Source of the DNA: Blastocystis hominis
Lineage: Eukaryota; Sar; Bigyra; Opalinata; Blastocystidae
Direction of reading: 5' to 3'
Assembly (NCBI RefSeq): GCF_000151665.1
Contig: NW_013171828.1
Span: forward strand, 6,468 to 35,671
Length of the DNA: 29,204 bases
Numbering within the stretch: position 1 is the first letter of the stretch; the number at the start of each line of letters is the position of its first letter. Under the pieces are notes generated by a model. It had not been told where the DNA came from. It saw nothing but the letters and a program-made list of their open reading frames with translations, and ran no database searches. The position numbers were made by a program, and so were the translations under genes. Shown in pieces: positions 8,974-18,638 of this stretch.

Positions 8974-11919
8974 ATGTTCCTTCAAAATTTCGATTTGGAA
9001 ACGAACCCCCCAGGAGATGACGAAGGCTTGGATAACGCTGATGCTTTCCAAATGGATGTTGATTTGGGTAATTTGAGCAGTGGCATAAGCGATAATAGAT
9101 CTCTCGGATGATGAAACAGTTGATCAAAAAGACACATCTGCTGCGGATAATTCTGAATCAACGGACCATTCCGATTTGATTGGAGTTCTTCAAGAAAAGG
9201 AGAATGAGATCAAATCACAGTCAAGCGAGATACAGAGATTAAAGCTACTGAACCGTGATTTGGAGTCGGAGGTAGTATTTTTATATTTTTTTGATAAATT
9301 AGGTAAATAAATTATCGGCCGAAGTAGAATCACTAAAAAAGGATGATAAGCAAACACTTCTTCAGGAAAATCAGCAATTGAAGGCTGAGAATGAGATGAT
9401 TCAGAATGGTATGCTTGTTATGGATGATTGCTAATGAATAGATCGCAAAGTGGCCTATGGAAAGGTAGTAGCGTAGGATTGTTTCTGAAAATAGATTCAA
9501 ACATACAAAACGAAATTGGAAAAGGCGAATTCAATTGTAATCAAGGCTACAGCAATGAAGCACGAGTACGAGAAGCTGAAGGTTGAGATGGAAGAGAAGG
9601 AAAAAGAGGTAATCGTAATTTCTGTAATGGTTAATAATAGCTCGAAGCGTTGCGGGGTCAATCAGCTTCTTCGACAGCTGGTCAATCATCCGAGGTGAAA
9701 ACCCTTCGTTTTCAGCTGGATGAGAAAGAAAAGGCGTTTTCTGAAGAGCGATCGAAGTTGATAGAGCAACTGGAAAGCGTGGAACGAGAAAAGGGAGAGC
9801 AGGAAGAGAAATACCAGGAAGTAATGATGAAATCGAAGAATGCTTTAGAGGAAATGAACAAGCGAATTGAAGAAATGGAAAATGATACTGAGAAAGAAGA
9901 ATTGAAGAAGAGAATCGAAGAATTGGAGAAAGAAAGAGAGAATCCTAGTGAAATGGATTCAGAGAAAGAAGGATTGAAAAAGAGAATCGAAGAATTGGAG
10001 AAAGAAAGGGAGAATCCTAGTGAAATGGATTCAGAGAAAGAAGAATTGAAAAAGAGAATCGAAGAATTGGAGAAAGAAAGAGAGAATTGTAGTGAAAATG
10101 ATTCTGAAAAAGAAGAATTGAAGAAGAGAATCGAGGAGTTAGAGCAATCAGCATCGAACGAGCAATCACTTCGTGACCAAATCGATTCTCTCTGGAAAGA
10201 ATCCAAAGCCCTCACTGAGCAGCTTTCCTCCCTCCAAAACACCCAACTCGAACTAGTAAACGAAAAAGCGATTCTCGAAAAAGAAAACCAACAACTCACC
10301 ACCGCCCTCTCTCATCTCAACGAAGAGAACGCCGATCTTTCTCACCAACTCTCCGAAGAACATCGCTCCTCCGCAGCCCTTCAGCAAGAACTCAGCGAGA
10401 AAACGCTTTCCCTGCAGACATTGCAAACATCGTTAGAAGAGGCTGTCGATACACTGAGCACCACAAAGCAGCAGATGACATCGGAATATTCGTCTCAGTT
10501 AGAGCAGAAGGAGGACGAAAACCACCGGTTGACCATCGCTCTCACAAACATCAATCGCGAATTGGAAGCCACACGCGGAGAAAACGACGATCTCTCCGCT
10601 CAGATCGCTTCACTTCAAAAGAAAGCACAAGAGCAGGACGAGCAAATCACGAAAGCTGAAAGCTCGGTGGAAGCTCTCACTGCGGAGGTCGAAAGACACA
10701 AGCGATTGGAAGCCGATCTTCGGCAACTGGTCGATCAGGGAAATCAGCATTACGAGGAAATGAAAAGCAAAGTGGCGCAGAGAGACCAGCAGGTGGAGGA
10801 GCTGAAACAGCAGTTGGCTGAGCGTGAAAATGAAATGAATGAAGGCGAAGGCGTGCGTGGACAGCAGGCGGAAGCGCTCGAGAAAGTGAAGGAGAAATGT
10901 GATGCGTTTGAGAAGGAGTTGCAGGCCAAGCAAGAAGAGTTGGAAGAGAAGAACCGAATGCTTCAACGCATGTCGCAGTTGGAAAACGAGCTTAAGGAGC
11001 AGTCCGAAGCCTACGAAACGCTGAAGCAGGAGGAGGAAACACGTCGTCGAAAGTTCGTATTAGTCAAAAACAAGTACGATTCCGAACTGAAAGCGGCGCA
11101 AGACCAAATCGCGCAGCTTCAGCAGGACTTAGAAGGCTCCGTAGCGAACCAAGAGCAGCGCGCCGAGCTCGAGAAAATGCGAGAACTCGCAGAGAACCAG
11201 TCCAAACAATTGTATGTCGTTTAGGAGAGAATAAATGTGAATAGAGCGGAGCAAACCAGCCAGCTTTCACTGCTTCCGCAGCTTCAGAGCGAAATCGATG
11301 AGCGAGATCACGAGCTTGCAAATCTTCGAAACTCGATTTCGATTCTGGAAACGCGCTTCGGCGATTCGCAGCAGCGGTTAGAAAGCGTAGAGAAACAGAA
11401 CGCACAGATCAAACTGGAATACGAGCAGAAACTCGAAATCGCTCGCCAGGACGTTTCGCAAAGCACGCGATCGGAAGTTTTGTCGCTGCAGGAAAGCAAC
11501 GAGAATCTGAAGATGCTGCTCAGCACTGCGGAGAAGAAATACACGCGATTGGCCGATCTGAACAGCGAGCTGCAGAAGAAGCTGGACACGATGGAGCAGC
11601 AGAAGCGACTGCAGAACGATCAGATGTGCGGATGGAGACAATGGTTGATTGTAGATCGATCAGCATGCGAAACGGACGAATTCAAGCGCCGGAAATGGCG
11701 AACGAGGCGGAGGACGACCAGACGCCGTTGCTGGGAACGGTAGGAGACGAGGGAGAGGGAGGTGAGTCGTAGGCAGATGAACCGTTGAACGTGCGGCTGC
11801 GATTTGGGTATAATAAAGTGAAGCGGTCGTTTTTGCGATTGCCGCAGGATATCCAGCGATTATTGTGGATCTATCTTATCTCTCTACATGTGCTTCTTTT
11901 CATTGCTATTTTAAAATAA
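8974..11919 (+). CDS. tail-anchored golgin (CASP/golgin-84-like coiled-coil protein)
   Basis: Golgins are long coiled-coil tethers on Golgi membranes. Eight introns (31, 31, 33, 30, 32, 33, 29 and 33 nt) leave 897 codons. After an acidic N-terminus (MFLQNFDLETNPPGDDEG), nearly the whole protein is heptad-rich Glu/Lys/Gln/Leu coiled coil. Near residues 240-330 it carries 3.5 copies of a 24-residue unit (LKKRIEELEKEREN core). The C-terminus, put together from two small exons, reads TPLLGT, then VRLRFGYNKVKRSFLRLP, then a single hydrophobic segment LLWIYLISLHVLLFIAIL and a stop: the tail-anchor layout of CASP, golgin-84 and giantin. The final two introns (about 11624-11652 and 11730-11762) hide this tail from simple reading. 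TAA is at 11917-11919. Which golgin this is cannot be decided because coiled coils drift quickly. Confidence 0.78.
9890..10144 (+). repeat. 72-bp tandem repeat (about 3.5 copies) in the golgin coiled coil
   Basis: Copies start at 9890, 9962, 10034 and 10106 (partial). Each encodes 24 residues beginning EKEELKKRIEELEKEREN and ending near PSEMDS. The first three are nearly identical at the DNA level, so the expansion is recent, and 72 bp preserves the frame. 24 residues is not a whole number of heptads, so each copy shifts the heptad register. Confidence 0.85.
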
Positions 11920-11929
11920 GTGTTGAAAT

Positions 11930-11937
11930 TGTTTGTT
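11930..11937 (+). promoter_or_regulatory. TGTTTGTT 3'-end element of the golgin gene
   Basis: The octamer lies 10 nt after the golgin TAA and ends only 8 nt before the next gene's ATG at 11946. The cleavage site of one gene and the 5' leader of the next therefore share about 20 bp. Confidence 0.6.
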
Positions 11938-11945
11938 TGCAAAAA

Positions 11946-13010
11946 ATGGCTGCGCGTTTGAACGAAAAGCTAGAAATCTACTGGGTTAAAACAGAGAATT
12001 ATCCCTGGTGGCCGGCACAAGTAAATGTCGATTTGGGGAATGATGTTCAGCTCGTTTTTTCGGAGAAGGAAGCTGAAGCAAATGAAAAAGAAGGTAGTGG
12101 AAAAGACGGATGCACAGCAGAAAGCAACATCCGAGTTCGATTACTGAGTATTGATAAAGAGTATGCTTACTCAGCAATTTGGTATTCTAGAGTCACAGTC
12201 AGCAATCCAGCGCTAATACTCCCATTCAAAAATCATGTTTTCGAGTTGAAGGATGTGGAACTCTCTCTACGTGACAGTTTTTGGTATATTTATACTCTCC
12301 AAATAACATTTAGCAGAGCACTGGATTTCGCAAACAACATTATCAACCATCAGACCAATCCACAAAAGAATGGAATCATCCAATCCAAGGTATTCTAACT
12401 GCATGTCCTACCACACAGAAACGCGATGATTACATCAGTTGGGACGAGTATTTTATGGGACTTGCTTGTTTGAGTGCCATGCGAAGCAAAGGTACGTTTT
12501 TCTGCAATTTTTATTAACTTCTAGATCCCAATACGCAGGTTGGTGCTTGGTAGTCTCTCTCTGTATCTCTCTCACAAACAGTATTGTCAACGCATACAAT
12601 CAAATTGTTGGAATCGGATACAACGGATTTCCTCGTGGATGCAGTGATGATGTTTTGCCTTGGAGTCGAGAGGGCGACAACGAGCTGGACACGAAGTACA
12701 TGTATGTTTGCCACGCCGAGATGAATGCCATCTTGAACATTAATACTGCGAATGCGCGAGGGTGCAAAGTGGGTCAAGAGATTGCTCATAAACTGCAGAT
12801 GTATGTGTCGCTATTCCCATGCAACAATTGCTGCAAGATGATCATTCAATCAGGCATTGTGGAGGTTATTTATCTGAGAGACAAGTATTACGACTCGAAC
12901 ATGTCTGTAGCTTCTCGTCGCATGTTTGATATGGCGGGCGTGAAGTATACGGTCTACAGCGGCAAGCGAAGTGACATTCTCATTCGACTTTGTGAAAATG
13001 ATTCTCATTG
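11946..13010 (+). CDS. PWWP domain - deoxycytidylate (dCMP) deaminase fusion
   Basis: Residues 1 to about 120 form a PWWP domain: [10 protein letters not shown] then YPWWPAQV at residues 19-26, a beta barrel with an acidic insert, and a closing helix (RALDFANNI). PWWP modules bind methylated histone tails and DNA. The rest is a complete dCMP deaminase, which makes dUMP for thymidylate synthesis: [35 protein letters not shown], the zinc/catalytic motif CHAEMNAI and the second zinc motif PCNNCC. Introns at 12284-12313, 12390-12418, 12492-12524 and 12550-12581 leave 313 codons. The 12390 intron joins the two parts in phase 0, and the deaminase has no ATG of its own near its conserved start. At the 3' end the frame reaches TG at 13009-13010, then GAT and TGTTTGTT; poly(A) addition would complete UGA. 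The first genomic stop in frame (13024) lies beyond the element. Confidence 0.8.
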
Positions 13011-13013
13011 GAT

Positions 13014-13021
13014 TGTTTGTT
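13014..13021 (+). promoter_or_regulatory. TGTTTGTT 3'-end element of the PWWP-deaminase gene
   Basis: The local string TGGATTGTTTGTT is identical to that at the end of eIF4E (2346-2358). In both, TG sits exactly 3 nt upstream of the octamer and in the frame that needs a stop. Confidence 0.65.
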
Positions 13022-13172
13022 CGTAAAATTGATTTTAGAGAGGAATTTGATTTTTCGGAAGCGTCTATAATAAAGTCCCGACAAAAGAGAGAAACGTGGA
13101 AACTTGAGGTGTTTAAGATAATATCCAAAAGAGGATGTAAGATTGAAAACGTGCTATTTTAATGTATAGTAA

Positions 13173-14934
13173 ATGGAACCTGGAGGCCTTGCTTCCAATT
13201 CCGCTTCCACTTCCGCTTCTGCCTACCGGCATGATCCCATAGGAGGAACGGATGATGTAAGTCTCGTGCGAACATGCCATCTATGTGGGAAAGCTACTTG
13301 TGGACAGCGAAAAGGAAGAGTTCGCTGTGCCTACTGCAAACGTATATTCTGCTTACAGCAACTGTTCAAAAAATTTAAAATAAAAGCTAGTGTAGAGGAT
13401 AAAGATTTTAAGTGTCCTCGATGTCAAGGTATTTGTTGTTGCGTTTCAAATTGCCAACGCCCCCCTCCCCATGTTCACTGCAAAGTGTATAAGGTGCGAC
13501 AAAACAAGAAGAAGCCGGTCACTGCCCAAACCGTAGATTTAAAACAATCTCGAATTCCTCCCCCGCTCACTGTAAAGACGGAACCGCCACCTATCGATTC
13601 GTCGTTACCCTCAATTCAAGCTTTTTCGCCTTTTCCAAATCCTAGCCTTTCGGCTCAAGATCTCTATTCTGAGACAATGAACGATAGTGTTCAGCAATCC
13701 TACACGTTCGGATCCTCCGCAGTGCCTGGCTGTAAATCCTCGACTCATGAACTCAAGTCTAGTGCAACATAGCGACTGGCTGACTCAGCTCAATCTCCGT
13801 CTGCTCGACAGCAACGACCCATACAGCATCTCTCAGCCATTTTTCACATCTTCTGTGGAGGCCGACGACACGGAGATGGGTATTTTTTTCTCATTTTGCT
13901 GGATTGACGTGTAGAAGTTCAGGGCGATCAAAAGTTCGCTGATTCGCTTCGACGCTACATGAACCAGCGTCCCGATATGAACTCTGTAACGCGTCACACC
14001 ATCATATCCTCTTGTGATCACCAAAGCTTGCCGATTTGTTCCTTCATTCGCACGAAAACCAGCTCATTGCCGCTGCGAAACGCCTTCAAATGAAAGCAGC
14101 CAAGAGCGATTTGGTGTTCCGCATGGTGGAATCGTTCAATCGCAACACCGTCCAAGCCACCGTCACATGGCATCTCCACAATCAAAAAGGACTTATGGGT
14201 ATGGAAACAGTGGAGATCGTAACGTCCAGAGCGATCGCATTTCCTGAACGGGATTCCTGGGTTCTGGACGATCAATCAGTACTACGCTTCGGTTCTTTTT
14301 TCGCTCGAAACCGACGGCACGCGCTACGAAGAGCAGAAGGACGAGCGTCGAATCAGTAGGCCTGGTAGGAGCGAGTGAGGGCGAGAGATCACCTTCTTCA
14401 ACACGAGCGCGGTGAAGGACATTCCCTCGCTGTGCATGTGCATCGCGCTGCTGGACTCGCTGCTTCGCAAGTGCGCCGATGTGCAGTGGGAAGAGAGCTG
14501 GACCGAGGAAGGCGTGAGCTGGAAGAAGCCCGAGTATATCGATAAGTAGGCGGTGGAGGAGAGCGAGCACGCGTAGAAAGCAGTTGATGATGATGATTGA
14601 GAAGGGAGAAGAGGCGCAGAGAAGACTGACGCATTCCGAGAATCAGTGCAGGATCTGCGTGTCGTACTCCAGGAGCTCGGCAGGGATGAGTTTCGAGAAT
14701 CTGCCACTGATGAGCTTGATTCTGAAGAAGGTGACGGTGGACTATCCGCAGGTTATTTATTCTTTGGAGCGGATTACCTGCGATGATCAGCGTGTGGTGT
14801 TTATTATTTTATTTAGCGAGGACTTGAACTGGGTGAGGATTCTTAACGGGTATGAATCCAATATCGAGGTTTGCCGCGAGGAAAATTTCATGATCAATCG
14901 TGTGAATTCACAACATGTTTTACTTGATATATAA
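13173..14934 (+). CDS. protein with a CDCA7-like (4CXXC_R1-type) zinc finger and an unknown C-terminal region
   Basis: Six introns (31, 35, 41, 31, 30 and 31 nt) leave 520 codons ending in TAA at 14932. Residues about 30-110 hold a cysteine-rich module: CHLCGKATCGQRKGRVRCAY start, then CKRIFC, FKCPRCQGICCC and a final C-Q-R. The order CxxC...C..C...FC...CPxCxGxCxCxxC matches the zinc finger of CDCA7-type chromatin proteins. A proline/serine linker containing VKTEPPP follows. The C-terminal 300 residues (for example SLRRYMNQRPDMN, LHSHENQLIAAAKRLQ, GFWTINQYYASVLFSLETDG, SWKKPEYIDK) match no family I can name. CDCA7 works with the remodeller HELLS in mammals, but no such function can be claimed here. 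The 41-nt intron (13988-14028) is the longest and least certain. A TGTTTGTT element follows at 14939. Confidence 0.68.
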
Positions 14935-14938
14935 CATA

Positions 14939-14946
14939 TGTTTGTT
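14939..14946 (+). promoter_or_regulatory. TGTTTGTT 3'-end element of the zinc-finger gene
   Basis: The octamer starts 4 nt after the genomic TAA (14932-14934). The next 98 bp to the tRNA gene contain nothing else I recognise. Confidence 0.6.
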
Positions 14947-15044
14947 GAAATCTTGCATGTATCATTGTGTGAAAATTGCGATTATCATACATCTCACCCA
15001 GTATCGTAATGTTTTGTATGTCTTTTTGAGGAATATAATGTATA

Positions 15045-15117
15045 GGGGGTGTAGCTCAGATGGTAGAGCGCTCGCTTAGCATGCGAGAGGTAAGGGGATC
15101 GATGCCCCTCTCCTCCA
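15045..15117 (+). tRNA. tRNA-Ala, anticodon AGC
   Basis: A 73-nt cloverleaf: acceptor GGGGGTG / CTCCTCC with discriminator A, D arm GCTC...GAGC, anticodon stem CTCGC/GCGAG around loop TTAGCAT (anticodon AGC), and T arm AGGGG/CCCCT with loop ATCGATG. The G3:U70 wobble pair, the main identity element of tRNA-Ala, is present. There is one U6-U67 mismatch in the acceptor stem. A54 in the T loop also occurs in plant tRNA-Ala. No intron and no encoded CCA. Internal A and B boxes are intact; T-rich sequence downstream (from about 15120) may stop Pol III. Confidence 0.95.
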
Positions 15118-15178
15118 TTATTCTTTATTTTAAGAATTTCACTTCCTATTCCTATTTTTCATTTTAAAACAATTTTCA

Positions 15179-18056
15179 ATGTCTCTGAAAGAGTTAGAAA
15201 GTGGTATCCAAATGGACAATGATAGTGAAGAGGATGAGGAGATTTACATCCCGATTCCTTATCGTTTTCACGATCTTGCCCAGCAGGGAGAATCCCAATT
15301 GCTGGATGATGAAATCAAGAGATACATGAGACGGGACTACAATCCAAACGTATGGGATCCTAGTTTTTTGGTGAAGCGTAGGAAGTCGTATTGAGCTTGG
15401 ATCAAGAAGATAGTCTTGGTTATACTCCACTCCATTTAGCAATTTTAAGCGGTAGTGTTGACACGATTCGTGTGTGTGTTGATAATGGGGTGAATTTAGA
15501 AGCGAGAACAGAGGGAGTTCCTTACTCCATATTTTTATTAAACGTGGAGGCAGTCAAAAGTCTCTACAAGGACAAATTGTGGGAAGTCCTTCAAATGCTT
15601 GTGATTCCAGAGAAAGCAAGCACCTACAAGGATCGTCTAGACTGTACAATCGCGCATATTGCTGCCCAATTCAATATGGTCAGCGTGTTGGAGCAAATTC
15701 TTACCACCTATCCCTCTCTGGTCGATATGGTTGATTTGGAGAAGAACTCGATTCTGTTCTCTGCTTGTCGCACGTCCCATGTGTTTCACACCAACTCATG
15801 AATAGAAACAGTGTGTCTACGGTTCAGTATTTGATGGACACGTATCCCCAAGTGGCCGAGCTTCAAAATCTTCGAAACCAGAACGCTCTACATATCTGTC
15901 TCGAGTCCAACGCCCTGGAATGCTACCAAACACTCATTCGCTGTCGCTCTCCCTCTCTGGACATCCGTTCCGAAGATAGTTTTGGCCAGATTCCAGTGAA
16001 TTTATGGAAGAAAGTGATGGAGGAGAAGCGAGAAAGGAGTTGATTTTTATTAATGTATTGATCGATAGACTGCTTTGGTTTCCCTCACGAAGAGTTCAAA
16101 ACTTTGATTCTCTTCACGGAGCCTTATACTGACCACCAAACCTGCGCTGAACCTCCTTCCCATTCCGTTCTTTTTTGTGTGTTTGTGTTCATTTATAGAC
16201 GAAACTCCCGCCGGAACACGTGGAACGCGCGCGCGTTCTGCTCTCCCTTGAAAAAGGAGGCAGTTTGCGAGTGAGTTCGCTGCAGGACCGCGTGGAGTTC
16301 CGCAGTGAAGACAAATTGGCGGCAATGCCAACCATTCTTCGCGTCCACGACGTCAATTATGTCATGAAACTCATCAACGGATGCCAAAAATCGAAGGTTT
16401 TTTTCGTATTTTCAACTCATGCAGCAAGAAAACCGGCTCATCTCGCTCGACATCGACACCACGGTCAGCAGCCAGAGCTTCTTCCAAGCGCGTCGCGCTG
16501 CACAGACGGTCTGTTCGGCAGTCGACGAACTTTATCAATCTTCGCTCTCGAATTCCAAAATTCGGAACGTTTTTTGTGTGGTTCGACCGCCGGGTCATCA
16601 CATTGGAACGGCGGGAGCGGTGAAAAACCCGAACAATCCGTCGGTTACGCAGGGATTTTGTTTGTTGAACAATGTGGCGATCGCTGCGGCGTATGCACGA
16701 GCGATGTACGCGAGGTTCGCTCGGATTGCGATCGTGGATTTGGATATTCATCACGGAAATGGAACGGAGGATTGTGTGCTGCATTTGAATCCGTGCCGAA
16801 GCGTAGCGACATCGATGATGGAGAATATGGAGATAAAGTGGGATTGTGAGAGAAATGAATGAATGAATAGAATGGAGAGCGTTCAGTATAAACCGTGGAA
16901 GGATGAAACGGATGCGCAGAATGTGCTCTTTGCAAGTCTTCATGGATTTGGAAAATTGGAGAAATCCAATGATTTCTTCTATCCTGGATCGGGATTGCAT
17001 CGAAATCGAGTGGAATTTGCTGACAAGGAAACTTCCGGAATTCCCATTTTCGTCCCTATTTTTGCGATTTTTTAAAATAGTCGCCTACAATTATTGACGC
17101 GTCGCTAAGCAAAAAGCAAGCCGCTTATCCTTACTATTGGCGTGAACACTTGCGCGAGAACGTGTTTCCGCAGCTCCTCGCGTTCCATCCCGATTTAATC
17201 TTCATCTCCTTCGGTAGTTCCCCGTTTCCCCGATTACTCTCAGGATTCGACGGTCACGCGAACGACCGCATCAACAACGGCTTCGGCGGCCTGACAGAAT
17301 TCGACTTCGCCTGGGCGACGCGTGAAATCGTGGGGATTGCGAACGAAGTGTGCGAAGGCCGCGTAATCAGCGTGCTAGAAGGCGGATATAACGTTCTGGG
17401 CGGAGGCTGCTCGCCGTTCGCGCTGTCGGTGCGAAGCCACGTGGAGGAATTGACGCGGAATTTCTATGAGAAGGGCGAGAAGGAGCGATGGGAGAAGGAA
17501 GTGGGAGAGAAGGAAGGAAGTGAGAAATAGAGCGAGATGGAAAGAGAAAGAATGGAGGAAAGGATGAAAGAGAAGGGAGAGAGTGTGGAGAGTGTGAAGA
17601 TCGAGAGAGTCGAAGAAGAAGAAGAAGAAGAAGAAGAAGAAGAAGAAGAAGCGTTTGATTTTGGAGAAATGTCGGAAGAGGAGGAAGAGAAAATGGAGAA
17701 ACCGGAGAAACAATGGGAGGAGGAGAGAGAAGAATTGAGGAAGGGAAAAGAAGAAACGAATTTCACCACACTGAAAATGGAAGAAGAGAACGAGAATGAA
17801 GAGGATGAAGAGGATGGAAGTGAAGGTATGCCGAAATGAAAGAAAGAAGTGATTTGTAGACTTGGAAAACTACGAAATGCCCGAAATCGAAGCAGGCGAA
17901 ATGGACAAAATAGAAGATCCGCTGGCGAATGAAGAGCCAGTGGAGGGAATGCGAAGACGACGCCATGCAAAGGTTGACTATGTGGCGTTAGAAGCGCAGC
18001 TACAAAAGGAGGAGGAGGAAATGAGGAAAAAGAAGCAGAAGATGAATGAAGAATGA
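15179..18056 (+). CDS. ankyrin-repeat / class II histone deacetylase fusion with acidic tail
   Basis: Ten introns (28-34 nt) leave 856 codons. Residues 1 to about 265 are ankyrin-like: DSLGYTPLHLAILSGSVDTI, CTIAHIAAQFNMV, LRNQNALHICLESNALEC, FGQIPVN. A 30-nt intron (16039-16068, phase 1) joins this to the deacetylase, which begins FPHEEFKTLILFTEPYTDH and LPPEHVERARVL. Deacetylase motifs are complete: VRPPGHH, CLLNNVAIAAAYA, AIVDLDIHHGNGTED (zinc Asp/His), FASLHGFG, FFYPGSG, ISFGFDGH (zinc Asp), SVLEGGYN (catalytic Tyr). The enzyme removes acyl groups from lysines, and the ankyrin repeats probably bind partners. The last 180 residues are highly charged, with a run of 13 Glu, and end in a conserved-looking patch RRRRHAKVDYVALEAQL. 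Without the 16039 intron the ankyrin part would stop at 16041, but the deacetylase has no ATG of its own. A TGTTTGTT element follows at 18063. Confidence 0.85.
17612..17650 (+). repeat. (GAA)13 microsatellite coding for 13 Glu
   Basis: A perfect GAA tract within the acidic tail of the deacetylase. It is in frame, so length changes would only alter the Glu run. Confidence 0.95.
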
Positions 18057-18062
18057 AAATCT

Positions 18063-18070
18063 TGTTTGTT
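18063..18070 (+). promoter_or_regulatory. TGTTTGTT 3'-end element of the deacetylase gene
   Basis: The octamer begins 7 nt after the genomic TGA (18054-18056), in the usual position for this locus. Confidence 0.6.
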
Positions 18071-18171
18071 TTAGCAAGCACTTAGAGTGATTTTTGAAGG
18101 GTGTGTGGATTGGGAAATAGGTATAAATGATGAAGTCGGATAGAACTGCTAAAACAGTCGATACATAGTGT

Positions 18172-18411
18172 ATGAGTAGTACAGAATTGACGAAGGAAGT
18201 TCGAAAGTTGGTGATTGATTTACTCGACCACTTTCGCGCCCTAACGATAATTGTGACTACTCTGTCGGTCGAGAAGACCTCTGGATCTATCCAGAGTCCA
18301 TGGAAACATTTCTGCCCCTGGTGCCGTGTATCGGAAAAGTCAGGTTTGTTGGTGAATCGAAAATACGTCTTGACCGTTACGCTTTTCATCCTCATTTATA
18401 AACTACTATGA
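18172..18411 (+). CDS. uncertain short reading frame beside the mobile element
   Basis: An 80-codon frame (MSSTELTKEVRKLVIDLLDH start) opens 100 bp after the deacetylase 3' element. Its first 30 codons look coding (amphipathic, charged). A second frame across the same stretch, ending near 18410, also looks coding (EDLWIYPESMETFLPLVP). This suggests a small gene with an intron or a frameshift. I could not find GT/AG borders that join them, nor a TGTTTGTT element. The gene may have been cut by the adjacent Polinton-like insertion. Function unknown. Confidence 0.3.
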   Translation: MSSTELTKEVRKLVIDLLDHFRALTIIVTTLSVEKTSGSIQSPWKHFCPWCRVSEKSGLLVNRKYVLTVTLFILIYKLL

Positions 18412-18480
18412 CCAGCCGCGCTTTTTGCGTCAGGGACGGTTTATCGTTTTTCATTCCTCTCGTTTATTGTAAAGAAAACA

Positions 18481-18638
18481 CATTATTCCATACTCATCCA
18501 TGGTTCACTTATTAACAGCACGTTCGAATGATCAACCCTTACAAGTTCAAGGATCCTTGCATCACTTCAATAACTGTGCCATTTCGACCCAATCAAGTCA
18601 TGTAGAACAGTGTGGGAACGACTCAAGTCGTGACGAAC
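18481..18638 (+). repeat. left inverted copy of the 25.3-kb gene's 5' part (pseudogenised)
   Basis: Matches the reverse complement of 25290-25449 with no large gap. Shared blocks include CATTATTCCAT, CCTTACAAGTTCA and CCCAATCAAGTCATGT. Compared with the right copy it has a 1-nt deletion near 18533 and an in-frame TAG after PNQVM, so it cannot encode the protein. It abuts the truncated polymerase directly. Confidence 0.8.

Noticed and set aside
9712-10302. 196-codon serine/phenylalanine-rich frame on the minus strand
   Set aside because: Mirror of the repetitive Glu/Lys coiled-coil codons of the golgin.
15045-15117. A54 in the tRNA T loop as a sign of an odd or dead tRNA
   Set aside because: Plant tRNA-Ala(AGC) has the same ATCGAT loop; all identity elements are present.
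17464-18081. 205-codon minus-strand Ser/Phe-rich frame
   Set aside because: Antisense of the poly-Glu tail of the deacetylase.
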